64,000 nt of DNA, taken from the NCBI GenBank assembly GCA_009760855.2, contig WPIO01000120.1, positions 62,001 to 126,000 of the forward strand, in the 5' to 3' direction. This DNA is from Cristatella mucedo. Its lineage: Eukaryota; Bryozoa; Phylactolaemata; Cristatellidae. The translations under genes and the position numbers were made by a program. The notes under the pieces were generated by a model. That model saw only the letters and a program-made list of their open reading frames with translations. It had not been told where the DNA came from and made no database searches. This document shows, one piece after another, positions 25,901-34,400 of the stretch (positions within the stretch are counted from its first letter, which is position 1; each line of letters opens with the position of its first letter).

Positions 25901-27341
25901 CTATGTCTTTGACATTTTAAAATGGTCAGAATTGTTCATTCTGGACCAATAATTTGACCCCTTTGATATAACGAGCATGCTTTTCCATAGGTTTCCTCTA
26001 CAATTCAGGCTATTGCACAGCCTTAGAGATTAAGCCGAAGCCACTGCTGTGTCTGATTGAGACTTATTAGTTTTAGAATGTATTTCAGCTGGCCTACCCT
26101 GTTTTCCAATTATTAGTATTTGCTAATCCAATATTTAATAATGAGCTTTTAGCTCAAGAATAACCAGGCACTGTACTACACTGCCAAACTGTGCAGTGGG
26201 CGGTTACGTGCATGCACGGTTCCGTGTCTGCTGCCTCTCAAGGCCAATAGAGCTAAGTACTTGTTCTACTGTTCTACTGGATGGTTTCCATCAGTGTCTG
26301 TACAACCTTTGGAACTCCTGATGCATAGCCTTTAGCAGCAGCCTTCATCGTTGATGATTGAGTAAATATAAGCTTGGCTAGAATGCCAAGGACGGTTTAG
26401 GTGCTAAGATTCCATAAAAATAAGCTTAAATGACTGCTTGCAAAGCAGTTTTCTTGTCTACAGTAAAAAGACCTCCTCACCAAGTAAGCAAGCAAGCGAC
26501 CCACTCGTTTAGTTTGTAGTTCAGAGGTCACGAGGCTTATACCTGCATAGTCGATCAGGTAGATGCAACGAATCTCCGCAGAATTGCTTTGACAAGGTTG
26601 AGGAATTGAAGAACTTCTGATTATCATTTAGCAATTACAGCATTAGAGCACTTTTTTAGAAACCTAAGAGAGTTGAATCTTTTCTTGGCACTTAGCACGG
26701 GCTGAAAAGCAAGCAAATCAATTGATTAATCAACTATCAGCTGTACCTGGCGATCGTAACACTGTACCTGGCGATCGTAACATTGTACCTGGCGATTGTA
26801 ACATTGTACCTGGCGATCGTAACACTTACCTGGCGATCGTAACACTGTAAATGTGGCTGATGGAAGGCTGAAGGCCAGTAGATCGGTGTTATGTGAAATA
26901 TACTAGTTACTTTGACTTTCGATCCAGCCTTTAGCTGATTTTTTAAATTATTAAGGCCAGCAGTGTAGTGACTCGTTTGGCATGCTTTGTATGGCACTTT
27001 CAGCTAGCTTGTACTTGTAGCCAGCCTGTGGTAATTTGAGCATTGCTGACAGCGTGGGATAGCCATGGGGTCGTTGGGAGCATTTCTGACAGCTAAGGGA
27101 CCACTGTGAGTATTGCTGACAGCATTTACATACCCTCGTAATTCGTGGTTCGGCCGTGGTCGTTGCAGCCATTCCGACTGCAGATGCCGAGAGCAATGAG
27201 AACGTCGTGATAGCAGTGACCAGCTGTGGCGGGCACGTGGCGTTCTGTGACCACCCATTGTGGCCGTCGGGCTCTGGGTACATGGAGAAAGTGGCTGCAG
27301 ACTACGTTAGAGCTCTGGTCGAGAATGCACACGAGCTCTGA
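2397..27341 (+). CDS. ABHD3: ABHD3/ABHD1-type alpha/beta-hydrolase (phospholipase-like), complete gene, nine exons
   Basis: Exons 2397-2510, 6067-6233, 6363-6533, 6636-6681, 11950-12062, 12761-12937, 15622-15676, 25219-25384 and 27169-27341 join in frame to 1182 bases, giving 393 residues and a stop; human ABHD3 is about 409. Residues 14-35 form one N-terminal membrane segment. Family motifs in order: WPTPWCW (65-71), LPGITG (126-131, oxyanion region), VVFNYRG (153-159), nucleophile elbow GISLGG with Ser201, CLNAADDP with the acid at Asp330, and GGHVAF with His359. The 29-residue acid-to-His distance matches human ABHD3. Mammalian ABHD3 is a membrane-bound phospholipase acting on medium-chain and oxidatively truncated phosphatidylcholines; that substrate is family knowledge, not shown here. 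ABHD1 and ABHD3 cannot be separated confidently. Its start is 245 bp from ADRM1, and a paralogue ends at 38907 on the other strand. Confidence 0.94.
2945..3065 (-). mobile_element. Decayed SINE1 copy
   Basis: The reverse complement keeps CCTTATAGACCAAGGTCGTGGGC-like head sequence, a box-B-like GGGCTAGAGCCC, and a tail with AAGCACTTAGAGAAGGATTACG and GGGCGCTAAC. It is more diverged than the copies at 531 and 11671. Confidence 0.5.
4845..5216 (+). mobile_element. LINE family A, 5'-truncated 3' end
   Basis: It starts in the last codons of the reverse-transcriptase ORF (TCCTTTGGAGACCGTGC, then the CTTTCAGTTCGTATGCTCC region). It continues through the family 3' UTR (GTGCTGACACTGTGCATGTTG) and ends with the tail GTGCCTATAAAGAGACTGAG, AGGGTGCTATAC. 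A SINE1 follows immediately. Confidence 0.7.
5222..5381 (+). mobile_element. SINE1 copy with AT-repeat tail
   Basis: Head GGCCCAGTGGTTTGGGTGC, then CATCCCGACCAACGTCTGGC, a degenerate box B, then the LINE-like tail GTGCCTTAATGGAGATTAAG and AGGGTGCTACACAAATGAAT, ending in about 13 AT dinucleotides. It directly abuts a LINE A tail. Confidence 0.75.
6067..6233 (+). CDS. ABHD3: ABHD3-type gene A, exon 2
   Basis: Acceptor CTGCTGCAG, donor GAG AG|GTAGGA (phase 2), 167 bp. It encodes residues 39-94, including the family signature WPTPWCW just before the hydrolase core. Same length as the paralogue's exon 2. Confidence 0.93.
6363..6533 (+). CDS. ABHD3: ABHD3-type gene A, exon 3
   Basis: Acceptor CCTGTAG, donor AC AG|GTGGTA, 171 bp. 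It encodes residues 94-151: [11 protein letters not shown], then [10 protein letters not shown] (strand and oxyanion loop), then [15 protein letters not shown]. Confidence 0.93.
6636..6681 (+). CDS. ABHD3: ABHD3-type gene A, exon 4 (46 bp)
   Basis: A 46-bp micro-exon between TCTGCAG and CTG|GTATGT. It completes the split Arg codon and encodes [15 protein letters not shown], matching human VVFNNRG. The paralogue has a 46-bp exon at the same place. Confidence 0.92.
6712..6798 (+). repeat. (TC)n microsatellite, about 43 units
   Basis: An uninterrupted CT/TC run of about 87 bp, starting 30 bp after the exon 4 donor and inside intron 4. Confidence 0.98.
8185..8880 (-). mobile_element. LINE family A, 5'-truncated copy
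   Basis: The minus strand reads the C-terminal end of a CR1/L2-type ORF2 ([52 protein letters not shown] in the shifted frame). It continues through the 3' UTR to the tail hairpin (AAGCG...GGCGCTTTATCA type) at 8185. Frameshifts show it is dead. Confidence 0.85.
9126..9460. repeat. GA-rich imperfect simple-sequence tract
   Basis: About 330 bp of irregular GAGA/GACAGATAG purine-rich sequence. The CT-strand reading frames through it are low complexity and not genes. Confidence 0.8.
10150..11000 (+). mobile_element. Decayed LINE A or C fragment
   Basis: Weak plus-strand reverse-transcriptase end: CTGCACTGGCTACTCATCAA (LHWLLIK), CATTCTCTTGCTCCTACCTA (HSLAPTYL), CCTCAAAGCC. It ends with a tail (AGAGATTTGGTTCTCCCAGG, then TTATTATTATTA). 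A minus-strand LINE tail at 10645-10730 is inserted within it. Confidence 0.5.
10645..10730 (-). mobile_element. Isolated LINE A 3' tail
   Basis: AATAATAATATTACATTTGA, then TAGTGCCCTCGGAGAACTC and TTTCTAGGCACTTTAC: the LINE A terminal hairpin with its TTA-type tail, reverse-complemented. No coding part remains. Confidence 0.6.
11030..11105 (-). mobile_element. Isolated LINE/SINE 3' tail
   Basis: TAGCACCCTTAAAAAACATA and CCTTTTCCAGGTGCTTTGC form the shared tail, reverse-complemented; no head is recognisable. Confidence 0.5.
11671..11824 (+). mobile_element. SINE1, best-preserved copy
   Basis: GAGCTGGTTTGGTCCAGCTG, then CACCCCGACCAAGGTCTG, box-B-like GGCTCGAGCCCC, then AAGCACCTGAATAGAGATTA, AGGGCACTATACAAATGAAT and an AT dinucleotide run. 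It shows the full order of tRNA-like head and LINE-like tail. Confidence 0.8.
11950..12062 (+). CDS. ABHD3: ABHD3-type gene A, exon 5 (nucleophile elbow)
   Basis: Acceptor TCGCTGCAG, donor GGTGG|GTAAGG (phase 2), 113 bp. It encodes [13 protein letters not shown] through GVGISLGG. Ser201 of GISLG is the expected catalytic serine. Same length as the paralogue's exon 5. Confidence 0.93.
12063..12760 (+). other. Gene A intron 5
   Basis: A 0.7 kb intron with a reverse-complemented LINE/SINE tail around 12335-12410 (GGTATAACACCCCAAGAAAT). Nothing else recognised. Confidence 0.7.
12761..12937 (+). CDS. ABHD3: ABHD3-type gene A, exon 6
   Basis: Acceptor GGGCTGCAG, donor AAGA|GTATGT (phase 2), 177 bp. 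It encodes residues 204-263, with [33 protein letters not shown]; human has GWNTF and KPLNWLLFNYYL at these places. Same length as the paralogue's exon 6. Confidence 0.92.
12960..13135 (+). repeat. Imperfect CTG trinucleotide tract
   Basis: Interrupted CTG/CTA triplets begin 22 bp after the exon 6 donor and recur with GCTGCTACTGCTGCTGCTGC near 13110. The leucine- or alanine-rich frames that read through it are artefacts. Confidence 0.8.
13590..13810 (-). mobile_element. LINE family A 3' UTR fragment
   Basis: AATAATACACTTGATGAAGC, CTTTTTCTAGGCGTTTTGC, TTTGCTGCAAAGG, then GATCAAATGGTGAGT: the 3' UTR and terminal hairpin, reverse-complemented, without ORF2. Confidence 0.75.
13895..13947. repeat. 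(CA)n microsatellite
   Basis: About 26 CA dinucleotides without interruption. Confidence 0.97.
14168..14383 (+). other. Unassigned open frame with ERLWSNID motif
   Basis: The 71-codon frame contains [20 protein letters not shown] and [16 protein letters not shown] Glu-Arg-Leu-Trp stretch of this kind occurs near the C-terminus of some DDE-type transposases, such as the KDZ group, so a transposase relic is possible. There is no second domain, no terminal repeat was seen, and it may be chance. Confidence 0.25.
15622..15676 (+). CDS. ABHD3: ABHD3-type gene A, exon 7 (55 bp)
   Basis: Acceptor TTTTTTAG, donor CAA|GTGAGT (phase 0). It encodes [18 protein letters not shown], aligned with human HRHMFVKQVDMDHVMKAK. 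The paralogue's exon is 49 bp, two codons shorter. Confidence 0.85.
16080..19220 (-). mobile_element. LINE family B reverse-transcriptase copy, interrupted by a solo LTR
   Basis: The minus strand reads a decayed CR1-type ORF2. Around 18740-18600 is the fingers region (a [14 protein letters not shown]-like stretch). Across the LTR near 17340-17290 is [17 protein letters not shown], then [19 protein letters not shown] near 17180-17110, and the C-terminal end at 16490-16090. The 3' end near 16085 (AACACCCACATAGTCTTTGC reverse-complemented) matches LINE B at 22700 and 63250. Many stops and shifts; not functional. Confidence 0.8.
17466..18574 (-). mobile_element. Solo LTR (copy 1), 1109 bp, with 4-bp target duplication
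   Basis: On the minus strand it begins TGTAGCGCT and ends GGCGTTACA, a TG...CA element with short inverted ends. It is flanked by GTTG at 17462-17465 and again at 18575-18578. It matches copy 2 (23658-24990) over its whole length in opposite orientation, except that it has one 122-bp internal unit instead of three. No internal coding region, so it is a recombined solo LTR. Confidence 0.88.
19490..19990 (+). mobile_element. LINE family A fragment with RT active-site motif
   Basis: Reads [20 protein letters not shown] then YADDTQLYL, the reverse-transcriptase palm with the YADD box. It then jumps, with deletions and frameshifts, to [10 protein letters not shown]-type sequence at about 19950-19985. 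Only part of ORF2 survives. Confidence 0.75.
20050..22195 (+). mobile_element. LINE family A, longest copy in the window
   Basis: ORF2 remnants in several frames. Pre-RT sequence (VDDQPSP) is near 20120, then [11 protein letters not shown] and [19 protein letters not shown] (20580-20700), [48 protein letters not shown], and [20 protein letters not shown] (to 21940). Then the 3' UTR and the terminal hairpin and tail (to 22195). The palm reads YAGD instead of YADD near 21115. A minus-strand LINE tail (20435-20510) sits inside it. Confidence 0.88.
20435..20510 (-). mobile_element. LINE A 3' tail inserted in another LINE A
   Basis: AATAATAATAATAATGTACTTGATAAAGCG-type sequence followed by CTCTTTCTAGGCGCTTTGTG: the reverse-complemented terminal hairpin and TTA tail, lying between two parts of the plus-strand LINE. 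Confidence 0.75.
22690..23530 (-). mobile_element. LINE family B, 3' end of ORF2
   Basis: A 260-codon minus-strand frame encodes the C-terminal end of a CR1-type reverse-transcriptase protein: [74 protein letters not shown]. It is the best-preserved copy of family B and is 5'-truncated. Confidence 0.85.
23658..24990 (+). mobile_element. Solo LTR (copy 2), 1333 bp, with 4-bp target duplication
   Basis: TGTAGCGCC at the left end, GGCGTTACA at the right, flanked by TCAC at 23654-23657 and 24991-24994. Promoter-like TATTTAA is at 24057-24063 and a poly(A) signal AATAAA at 24769-24774, the layout expected of U3-R-U5. Three 122-bp units begin at 24391, 24513 and 24635 (each CTAGTTCACC then a GGGTTTAG motif). 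It lies in the same orientation as the host gene. The TG...CA ends and poly(A) signal favour an LTR over a DNA transposon. Confidence 0.9.
24391..24740 (+). repeat. Tandem 122-bp units inside solo LTR copy 2
   Basis: Units start at 24391, 24513 and 24635, exactly 122 bp apart. Each carries CTAGTTCACCGG, TAGGGTTTAG and GTGTGGAG motifs. Copy 1 has one such unit and the copy at 34780 has two modified ones, so unit number varies between copies. Confidence 0.85.
25219..25384 (+). CDS. ABHD3: ABHD3-type gene A, exon 8 (catalytic acid)
   Basis: Acceptor CTTCTGCAG, donor CACG|GTGAGA (phase 1), 166 bp. It encodes [26 protein letters not shown], then [16 protein letters not shown]. The second Asp (330) is the acid by spacing to His359. 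Same length as the paralogue's exon 8. Confidence 0.94.
25385..27168 (+). other. Gene A intron 8
   Basis: A 1.8 kb intron with a 21-bp minisatellite (26741-26847) and a faint reverse-complemented LINE tail near 26640-26700. Nothing else recognised. Confidence 0.75.
26741..26847 (+). repeat. 21-bp minisatellite, five copies
   Basis: Five near-identical units with core TACCTGGCGATCGTAACA, starting at 26741, 26762, 26783, 26804 and about 26825. The last is one base short, and one unit has GATTG for GATCG. Confidence 0.95.
27169..27341 (+). CDS. ABHD3: ABHD3-type gene A, exon 9 (catalytic histidine and stop)
   Basis: Acceptor TCGTTGCAG. It encodes [19 protein letters not shown], then CGGHVAF with the expected catalytic His359, [18 protein letters not shown], and ends HEL-stop at 27339-27341, as human ABHD3 ends near HGHELS. 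Confidence 0.94.
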
Positions 27342-30300
27342 GCAAGCCCGAAGCCAAGGCTGGGCCCGGTCAGTGCCCACCATGTTAGCAAGCATGCACT
27401 GCCGAGTGGTGGCTGAGACTGACTGTCTCCGCTGCCACTACTGCTGCTGCTGCCATCACCGACAGCTAGTTGTCCCTTGTGTTGTGTGTGTATATGTGTG
27501 TAAAGTGTGTGTGTGCACGTGTGTGTGTACTGTTTTTAGACCGTGCTGCTTTTGAAAAAAAGTTTTTAACCTAATCAAGGCATGGCGTTCTGTATTTGAG
27601 TCCAGTGAGTAATACTGGCTTTACTCTAATTGTTGCAGGGAAACTGGCGATTAGCTGCCATCACCTTGGGGAGCTAGGAATAGGCTTTCCAAAGCTCTCC
27701 TACCGATGGCATTTCACACATGACTATTTTCAGATTGCATCTGCATAATTGCTTGGCAGTCTGCTTACACGTTCTCTAGAATGGTCGGAAAAGTTAAGCC
27801 AAATCGCTGGCCAGACCCCCACTGTAATAGTGCCCGACAAAATTGACTGAAAAGCTCTTCGTAGACCAGCAAGAGGGCTGAGCTAGCCATCAGTGGGGTG
27901 GGAGCATGTGCACAGACAAGTCGCTAGGGGGATATATTTCTGAGCAGTCGTTTTTTATTACCGTCAATCTGATTTTCTTATTGAGGTGATGCTGAGAGGT
28001 GAAATTGTTATGTAATGAAATTTCTAGCCGCTAGTATCAGGTCATCTAATCCCACACCCTGACTGAATGCATCTTCAATTGTGTAATCTTCATCGTGTCA
28101 CTTCTCCAACAGCAACTATGCTAATACCCTGCACATTATTAGATTGATGTTTAAAGTATTGCGTTGGTAGCAAGAGCACCCTAGACAAAGCAGTAGACAC
28201 TCTGTACATCATATTTCTCACTCATAGACAAGTCTAAATCTTGTGGTCAGAAGACTTGGCTGAGTAACTATTAAGCTTACTAATTGTTGCATGAAAATTG
28301 CCGCCTTGTGGTTTAGCAACTCTTTAGTCATGAAATTTGTCAGAGTTTTCTGTATTTGCACCCGTGGCTACTCAATGCCTATACAAACTATTTAGATCTA
28401 TAATCGATTTCAGTGGTAGTGCTAGAGAATTGGTCATTGAAAATCTACACGTAAACCATGTTAGCTGTAAATCATGCATTGTGTGCTTGCAAAATTGCAC
28501 CACTCTCTTTACGAGTATAATATTTACAAAAAGGGCTCATCGGAATGGAACATGCTATATCCCCTGCCAAAAAAGAATGAATAAAAAAATATTCATGAGT
28601 TTTCCAAATAACTTAATTTCACTCTTTTTAGTCAGTTTTTACTCGCATGCTAAGCGATCCTCAGCTCCAGTACCTGCTGAGTCGGAGGATGCATGCAGTG
28701 AACTGTTTGGCAGTGTGCATCACAGGGCTTGTACAGCCTGCACGTAGTTCTGTAAAGTTTTCATTATACTGTGTCATGCTGCTATGCCATCTTCAGTAAA
28801 AAATAGGTAAGAACGTTTCCCTTCTTTTGGAAGTGGCGTTTCATGATGTGGCTTATGGATGAGCTCGGCAGTGTGTAAAAGTAACAGCTTAGCCGCACTT
28901 ATGCATTACACAGTTGCAAATTGGTGATCTTGCTCTTTAGGAATCCCCAAAGACATCAGAAGTTTTGTGCTGCAAAGTTAATCATAATATCACCGTACCA
29001 GAATCTGGAGCAATTCTTGTGCTTGTAGTTTAGTCGATTGTGGGACATTCAAGGTTCTTTCAAATCTCGTGAAGCAATTTATTTTCTAAGCTGTTACCTA
29101 TAGCCGTTTCATATTTTTTTTACCACAAGTTGTTATCGTAAGTCATTGTTAACCTTGGCAACATTCTTTACACAATGCTGATGCTCACATTTGCTTTGCA
29201 TATTTGTACGTGCTGTGTGCGAGCATACCTCTTTTATGAGCGTTTTTAAGGCAGTTATGTTATGTTTTATCCGACTCACCACACACCGATTGGTGTAGAT
29301 AATAAAATAGCTGTTGTGCGTTAGCGGTCTTAATCTTTTCTTTGAGCGACCTCCGGTGACGGACTTGCGGTGTTAGAACAATTGGTGCTTCATACCGAAG
29401 GGATCTGCTAGGATTCAAGTTTGGAATGCAACTGTTTGACAAAAGCATCAAGGAAGCTTCGGGCAAGCAAACATGACGGTACAGTACGGTTACTGTTAGG
29501 CAGAAAACATGCTTTTTCACAATTGGCACTGGTGAAGGCACTACGCGAATAACAACTTTGCAGATAAACGAATTAGTCTTTGAGTGTCGACAGATTGAAA
29601 GCCGTCGAAAGACGTAGTTTCCCGCTTTGGGTCACAAGCATTTAAACCTGGATGAGTCTCTGGCCGCCTTCCCTCCACATGATATGTGGTTCAATTGCTC
29701 TGCGTCTGACCACTTGCTCACACTATTTAAGGTTATCCTTCAGACTGAAGGTCATCCTTCAGTGGGGAGCAGAAACGTAGGTCCGAGGCAAGGGGTCTGG
29801 CAGGTAGAGCGAGCGTTCCAGAGTTTTAGCAAAGTAGACCAGCTGGTTCATTAGCTAGAAACCTACAATATTTCTCCACATAGATGAGAGGCCATCCTGC
29901 TTATTGGGAATAGTAAAGCCTGGTGTAGACAGCGAATCTCGCTTCCTACCTGCTTCCTGCCTACTTGAGTCTTACTTATATCTTCCGGTTTATATGAGGT
30001 TTAGACGTCAGTCTTGCTTCAAGTCGTGCTTCCTACTTGCTCCGCCCACTGAGCGCTCATGGGATAGTTGCAGCATTTCTCTGCGGCCATGCTTCGCTAG
30101 CGAAACTACCTGTAGAATGAAACCTGTCTGCTAAACCCTTTACCGCTCGCCGCCTAAAATTTTAGTTTTGAACTCCGAGCTATGGGTGCTCCATAAACAT
30201 TGTCAAACGTGGACTCATTGATGAGTTCAGCGGTCAAGTTGCCCACGCCCCGGCCATTTCTTTCAAACCAATGCAGTAGGCGTTACCTGAACGGCGTTTA

Positions 30301-30530
30301 TGGCTGGTCACTTTCAAGTTGTTGCTTAAAAGTAGAATCGGGCTTAGCTTCTGAGCCTCCGCCCCAAGAGTTCCTTAAAGCCGTACCGCCCCACCATGTT
30401 GGGGACGTATACACCTAAGAAGTGATTTAGGAAGGTTAGAAGCAAGACTCGCCACCTAAACCAGATGTAGTGTTTCTAAAGCCGGATGTTCGGCGCGAAG
30501 GCTGGAGAAGAGGACGATGGATGTCAGGCA
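27342..30530. other. Intergenic, downstream of gene A; no element recognised
   Basis: About 3.2 kb. AATAAA-type motifs lie near 28579 and 29299, but which one ends the gene A mRNA is unknown. The open frames at 28337-28747 (+), 29260-29541 (-) and 29627-30418 (+) have no family I recognise and no clear splice context. Confidence 0.5.
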
Positions 30531-31447
30531 TGTAACGCCGAAGGTTCGGCGGATTAGGCTTAACCTGCCACTTACCGAGGGGCGTAGCCTACGGCCCCAT
30601 TCGGTTCGGTGCGTGCCCACGCACACAACAAGCAGGCCGACACGAAACGAGTTTTTCTGGATCTGACCTACTTATTGTTAGTAAGGCGGTGGTAAGTCCG
30701 CGCGTGAACTGGAAAGCGAGACCTAAAAATAGAGAACTTTATTGAGCTTTTCTTGCAAGCGCACAGTGTCGCTGAGCGTCTAGCTCAGTTTTATCTCCAC
30801 ACTCCTTTCAGACTATCAACAGCACAAGCACTCTAGGGGAAATACGTCCCTGCACTTGGGATACCCACGTCCATTGGGCGAACGAACCAAATAAGACGGA
30901 GGATCCCGAACCGGAGCATAGACCCTGACTGGAGAACTAGGACTCCGCTTCCGCTGTGAAGGCTGTTTGATACCTCACACACCACGTCAAGCGCTCTTAT
31001 AATGGATGCTGCCTGCGTCTCTAGTGGGGAACGACCCAAATACACAGAGAAGCCCGAACCAACTAATATCTCACAAAAACCGACTACTTCTAGTTCGCTT
31101 CGGCAAATCCTTATGCCGAGACCACGTGCGCACACACACATTCACAAAGCAGAAAAGAAACACAAAAACGTGAGCTCGGCCGCGATGCGACAGTATTCGG
31201 TGGCGTCCACCGAATCCTCCTCGAGCTGTCTCGTACTGTCCCGTCATTCGCCGGTGAACAGGCCGCTCTCCTCCGTCGCTTTCAGAGAAACGAGTCCGGC
31301 AGCTACCGGCGACGGCGTCAAAACGAAGCCGAAGAGAGAGCCAAACAAAAGACCTGTTGCGAGCGTCGCTCGACTCGAAACTACCTAGCTGAGAGAAAGG
31401 GGCAAAAGCTAAGTAGTAACGGGACCGGCACCGTGGGCTATTACGGT
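30531..31447 (-). mobile_element. Diverged LTR of the same family (copy 3), U3 end lost or replaced
   Basis: Starts TGTAACGCCGAAGGTTCGG like copy 1 and follows it through the poly(A) signal region and the CGAGCGTCGCTCGACTC segment, with many substitutions. Similarity stops near 31447 (CTATTACGGT). The TATA-like TTTAAG of the other copies is GAAACTACC here. No target duplication could be assigned. Confidence 0.75.
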
Positions 31448-34400
31448 GTAACCGTGCGGCGGTGGCTGCCCGCCCCCCCCCCGGCTCCCTACCAGTGTAC
31501 TGTGCGATGCATTGCAGACAAAATGCAACCGAGTTCCAGGGGTCAGAGGCTAGTTCCCGCCATACTCCGGCCACGCTGCCGCTCGCCATGTCGCTGAGCA
31601 GGGGTAAGACGAGCGGCCGTCAGGTTAAACCTCTCTATATTAACGCATGCGCGAACAACAATAGGGGAACTAGACAAGTCTACAGGGAGGGTCCTATACA
31701 CAGTACACTATGGGGCGGCGCAAGACGACACGGCAAACGCGAACAAACGTGTTAGTTGGGGTCAGTCGGCTTCTACAGTCCTGTCGTTGTACCAACTCCG
31801 AATCCAACAGTACGAGCGTACGCCGTCCAAAATCCGGCTGGCTGAGTAACTGCTTGGCTAGTCCGAGTCGACAACTACCGCAGTCGTAAGCTTCCACCGA
31901 AAGACGCCAACACACGGAGGGTCACGAACACGCTACGCGGGAACGCTAAGTACACAAGTCAACAACGGGCGAGCTATCCAGCTCCGCTCGGGCCTTGGGT
32001 ACTCGTTCGCTTGCGTGCGCGGCAGCATCGCCGGAGCACGCCTGCACGAATCCAGGTGCTTAACTCGGCGAGACAGGAAGCCTCCAACAACACGACTTAC
32101 TTGGCCAACTTATTAACCCAAGAGCCCCGGTGACCTCACGCCACCAGACATGCCGTTGGTCCAACCCCGGCCTAGCCGGGGACCCTAATCCTCATTATAG
32201 CCATCTGGTCCAAGCCAACCGAACCCAGCCTCGGTACAAAAACACGAGCGGCCGCAACTGGGGGTCGAAAGCGACAATTTATTGTGGGCCTCTTAGTAGT
32301 GGTTACGCACCGGCGCAAGCGCTTTACGAACCCGACGGAGTTAACTGCACGAACTCCCGAAGCCCGCGTATGATAAACGATCTTACGCGCGCGTCGCTAG
32401 CGATGGTCCCAACTCCGAAGGCGGACCGCTACAGCACCCCAAGATACGAGCAGCTAACTGAGCAGCCGGCAGAACACAACTGCCCAGTCTAAGTTGCACT
32501 TAGCTGTTCGTCACCGTAGATTTTTCTCTCGTGTTCTCGAAGCGTAGTCACGCATCGACTACCGAAGCTGCAGCCACGAGCTCTGCCAGGCGTCCCATTA
32601 TATTCTCCCTCCAATAAACTCCTGACCTCGCACGCAGCTGCTATTTTGTAGCCGAGTTCCGGAGGTCAAAGAGTATTTCCCGCCAAGCCCCTCCATATTG
32701 CTGTAACGCTGCCGCTCACCACGCCGCTGAGCTAGGATAAGACAAGCGGCCGTCAGGTTAGACCTATTTATAATGTAGTCGAGTTCCAGGGGTCAGAGGC
32801 TATTTCCCGCCAAACCCCGCTTTGCTTTGATTCGCTCTGCACGCCGAACTCCCGCACAGAACCAACGCAAACAACTTATTCTACTACTCACAGAGCAGCG
32901 GGAGCACGACTTCACTCGCCCCTCTCTCCCACTTTAGTTTCCTCTCTAAGACTCCGGCTTTGCCTTGGCCGACCCCAATGGCGAAACCACCATGTGTTCA
33001 CCAGCGGGTTATCGCCTGTGTCAATGTCTCATTAGAAGCGGATCACAGCTGCGCACAAGCCCCTCTCAAGGATGCTCCCACCAGCTGTTTAGGAAAGGAG
33101 CGGTACCGGCCTGAATATACTCAGACCACATCCAGCCGTACTCCAGCCACGCTGCCGCTCGCCATGCTGCTGAGCTAGGATAAGACGAGCGGCCGTCAGG
33201 TTAAATTTCTTTATAATAACGCAGGCGCCAAAAACAACATGGGAACTAAACAAGTCTATAGGGAGGGTCCTAAACGAAGTGTTTTATAATAATAATAATA
33301 CACTTAATAAAGCACCCTCAGAGACCTTAATCTCTTTCTAGGCGCTTTATATTTGCTGCAAAGGAAAAGGCAATTGAAGGGTAAGTAAAATCATGCTGGA
33401 AAAATAAACACAATGAATAATATGGTTAGGGGTGACATGCACAGGGTCAGCATATAAGTGTGGTTAGTGGCAGCATGCACAGTGTCAGCACGCATAAGCA
33501 CATGAAAGACGAATCAAAGGGACCCACTATAGTGAGTATATGCTGCCCTAAATAGGTATGTTTTTAAGCTCCTTTTAAATGTGGTCAGGTCAGGGGATGT
33601 TCTGACGCAGGTCGGGAGGGAGTTCCAGGCTTTGTGAGCATACGAACTAAATGCACGGTCTCCAAAGGATTTAGGGTTTGTATGAGGTTTTTGTAGACTG
33701 TTTGATTCCGAAAAGCGGGTGGTACGATGCTTGGCCCGTTGGGGGAGTATATCTGAGAGATTGGTTGGAGCCATATAATGAAGTGACCTAAAAGTGAGCG
33801 ACAAAGCTTTAAAGTCTATCCGTTGCTTGACTGGTAGCCAGTGCAGGTCGACGAGAAGGGGCGCAAGACGACGCAGCAAGCGCGAAAAAACGTGTTAGTT
33901 GGTCAGTCGGCCTCCACCGTCACATCGTCGTCGGCCTCCGTCACATCAGTACAAGATACGCCGTACAAGACCCAGCTAGCTGAGTATTCTGGGATAGATG
34001 GAGCAGACGTCTACAACAGTCCAGAGCTTCCGCCGAAAGACGCCAACACATGGGCTGGTCACGAACATGCTACAAGGGGAACGCGGAATATACAAGTCTC
34101 AACAACGAGCGTGCTATCCAGCTCTGCTCGGGCCTTGGGTACTCGTCGCCTTGCGTGCGTGGCCGCATCGCCAGAGCACGATTGCAATCATCTAGGTGCA
34201 TAACTCGGCGAGACCGGTTGCCTCAAACAACACGACTTTCTCGGCCAACTTCTCATACCCAAGACCCCCAGTGACTTCACGTCACCGCACATCCGGCCAT
34301 GCCGTAGGTCCGACCCGGCCTAGCCGGTGAACCCTACCCTCATTATAGAAGCCCGGTCCCAGCCAACCGAACCTATCCAGGGTACAGTAATATCGTATGC

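Noticed and set aside
28337-28747. 136-codon plus-strand frame in the intergenic region
   Set aside because: Biased to Ser, Cys and Phe with no family resemblance; no downstream exon or poly(A) context that would support a gene.
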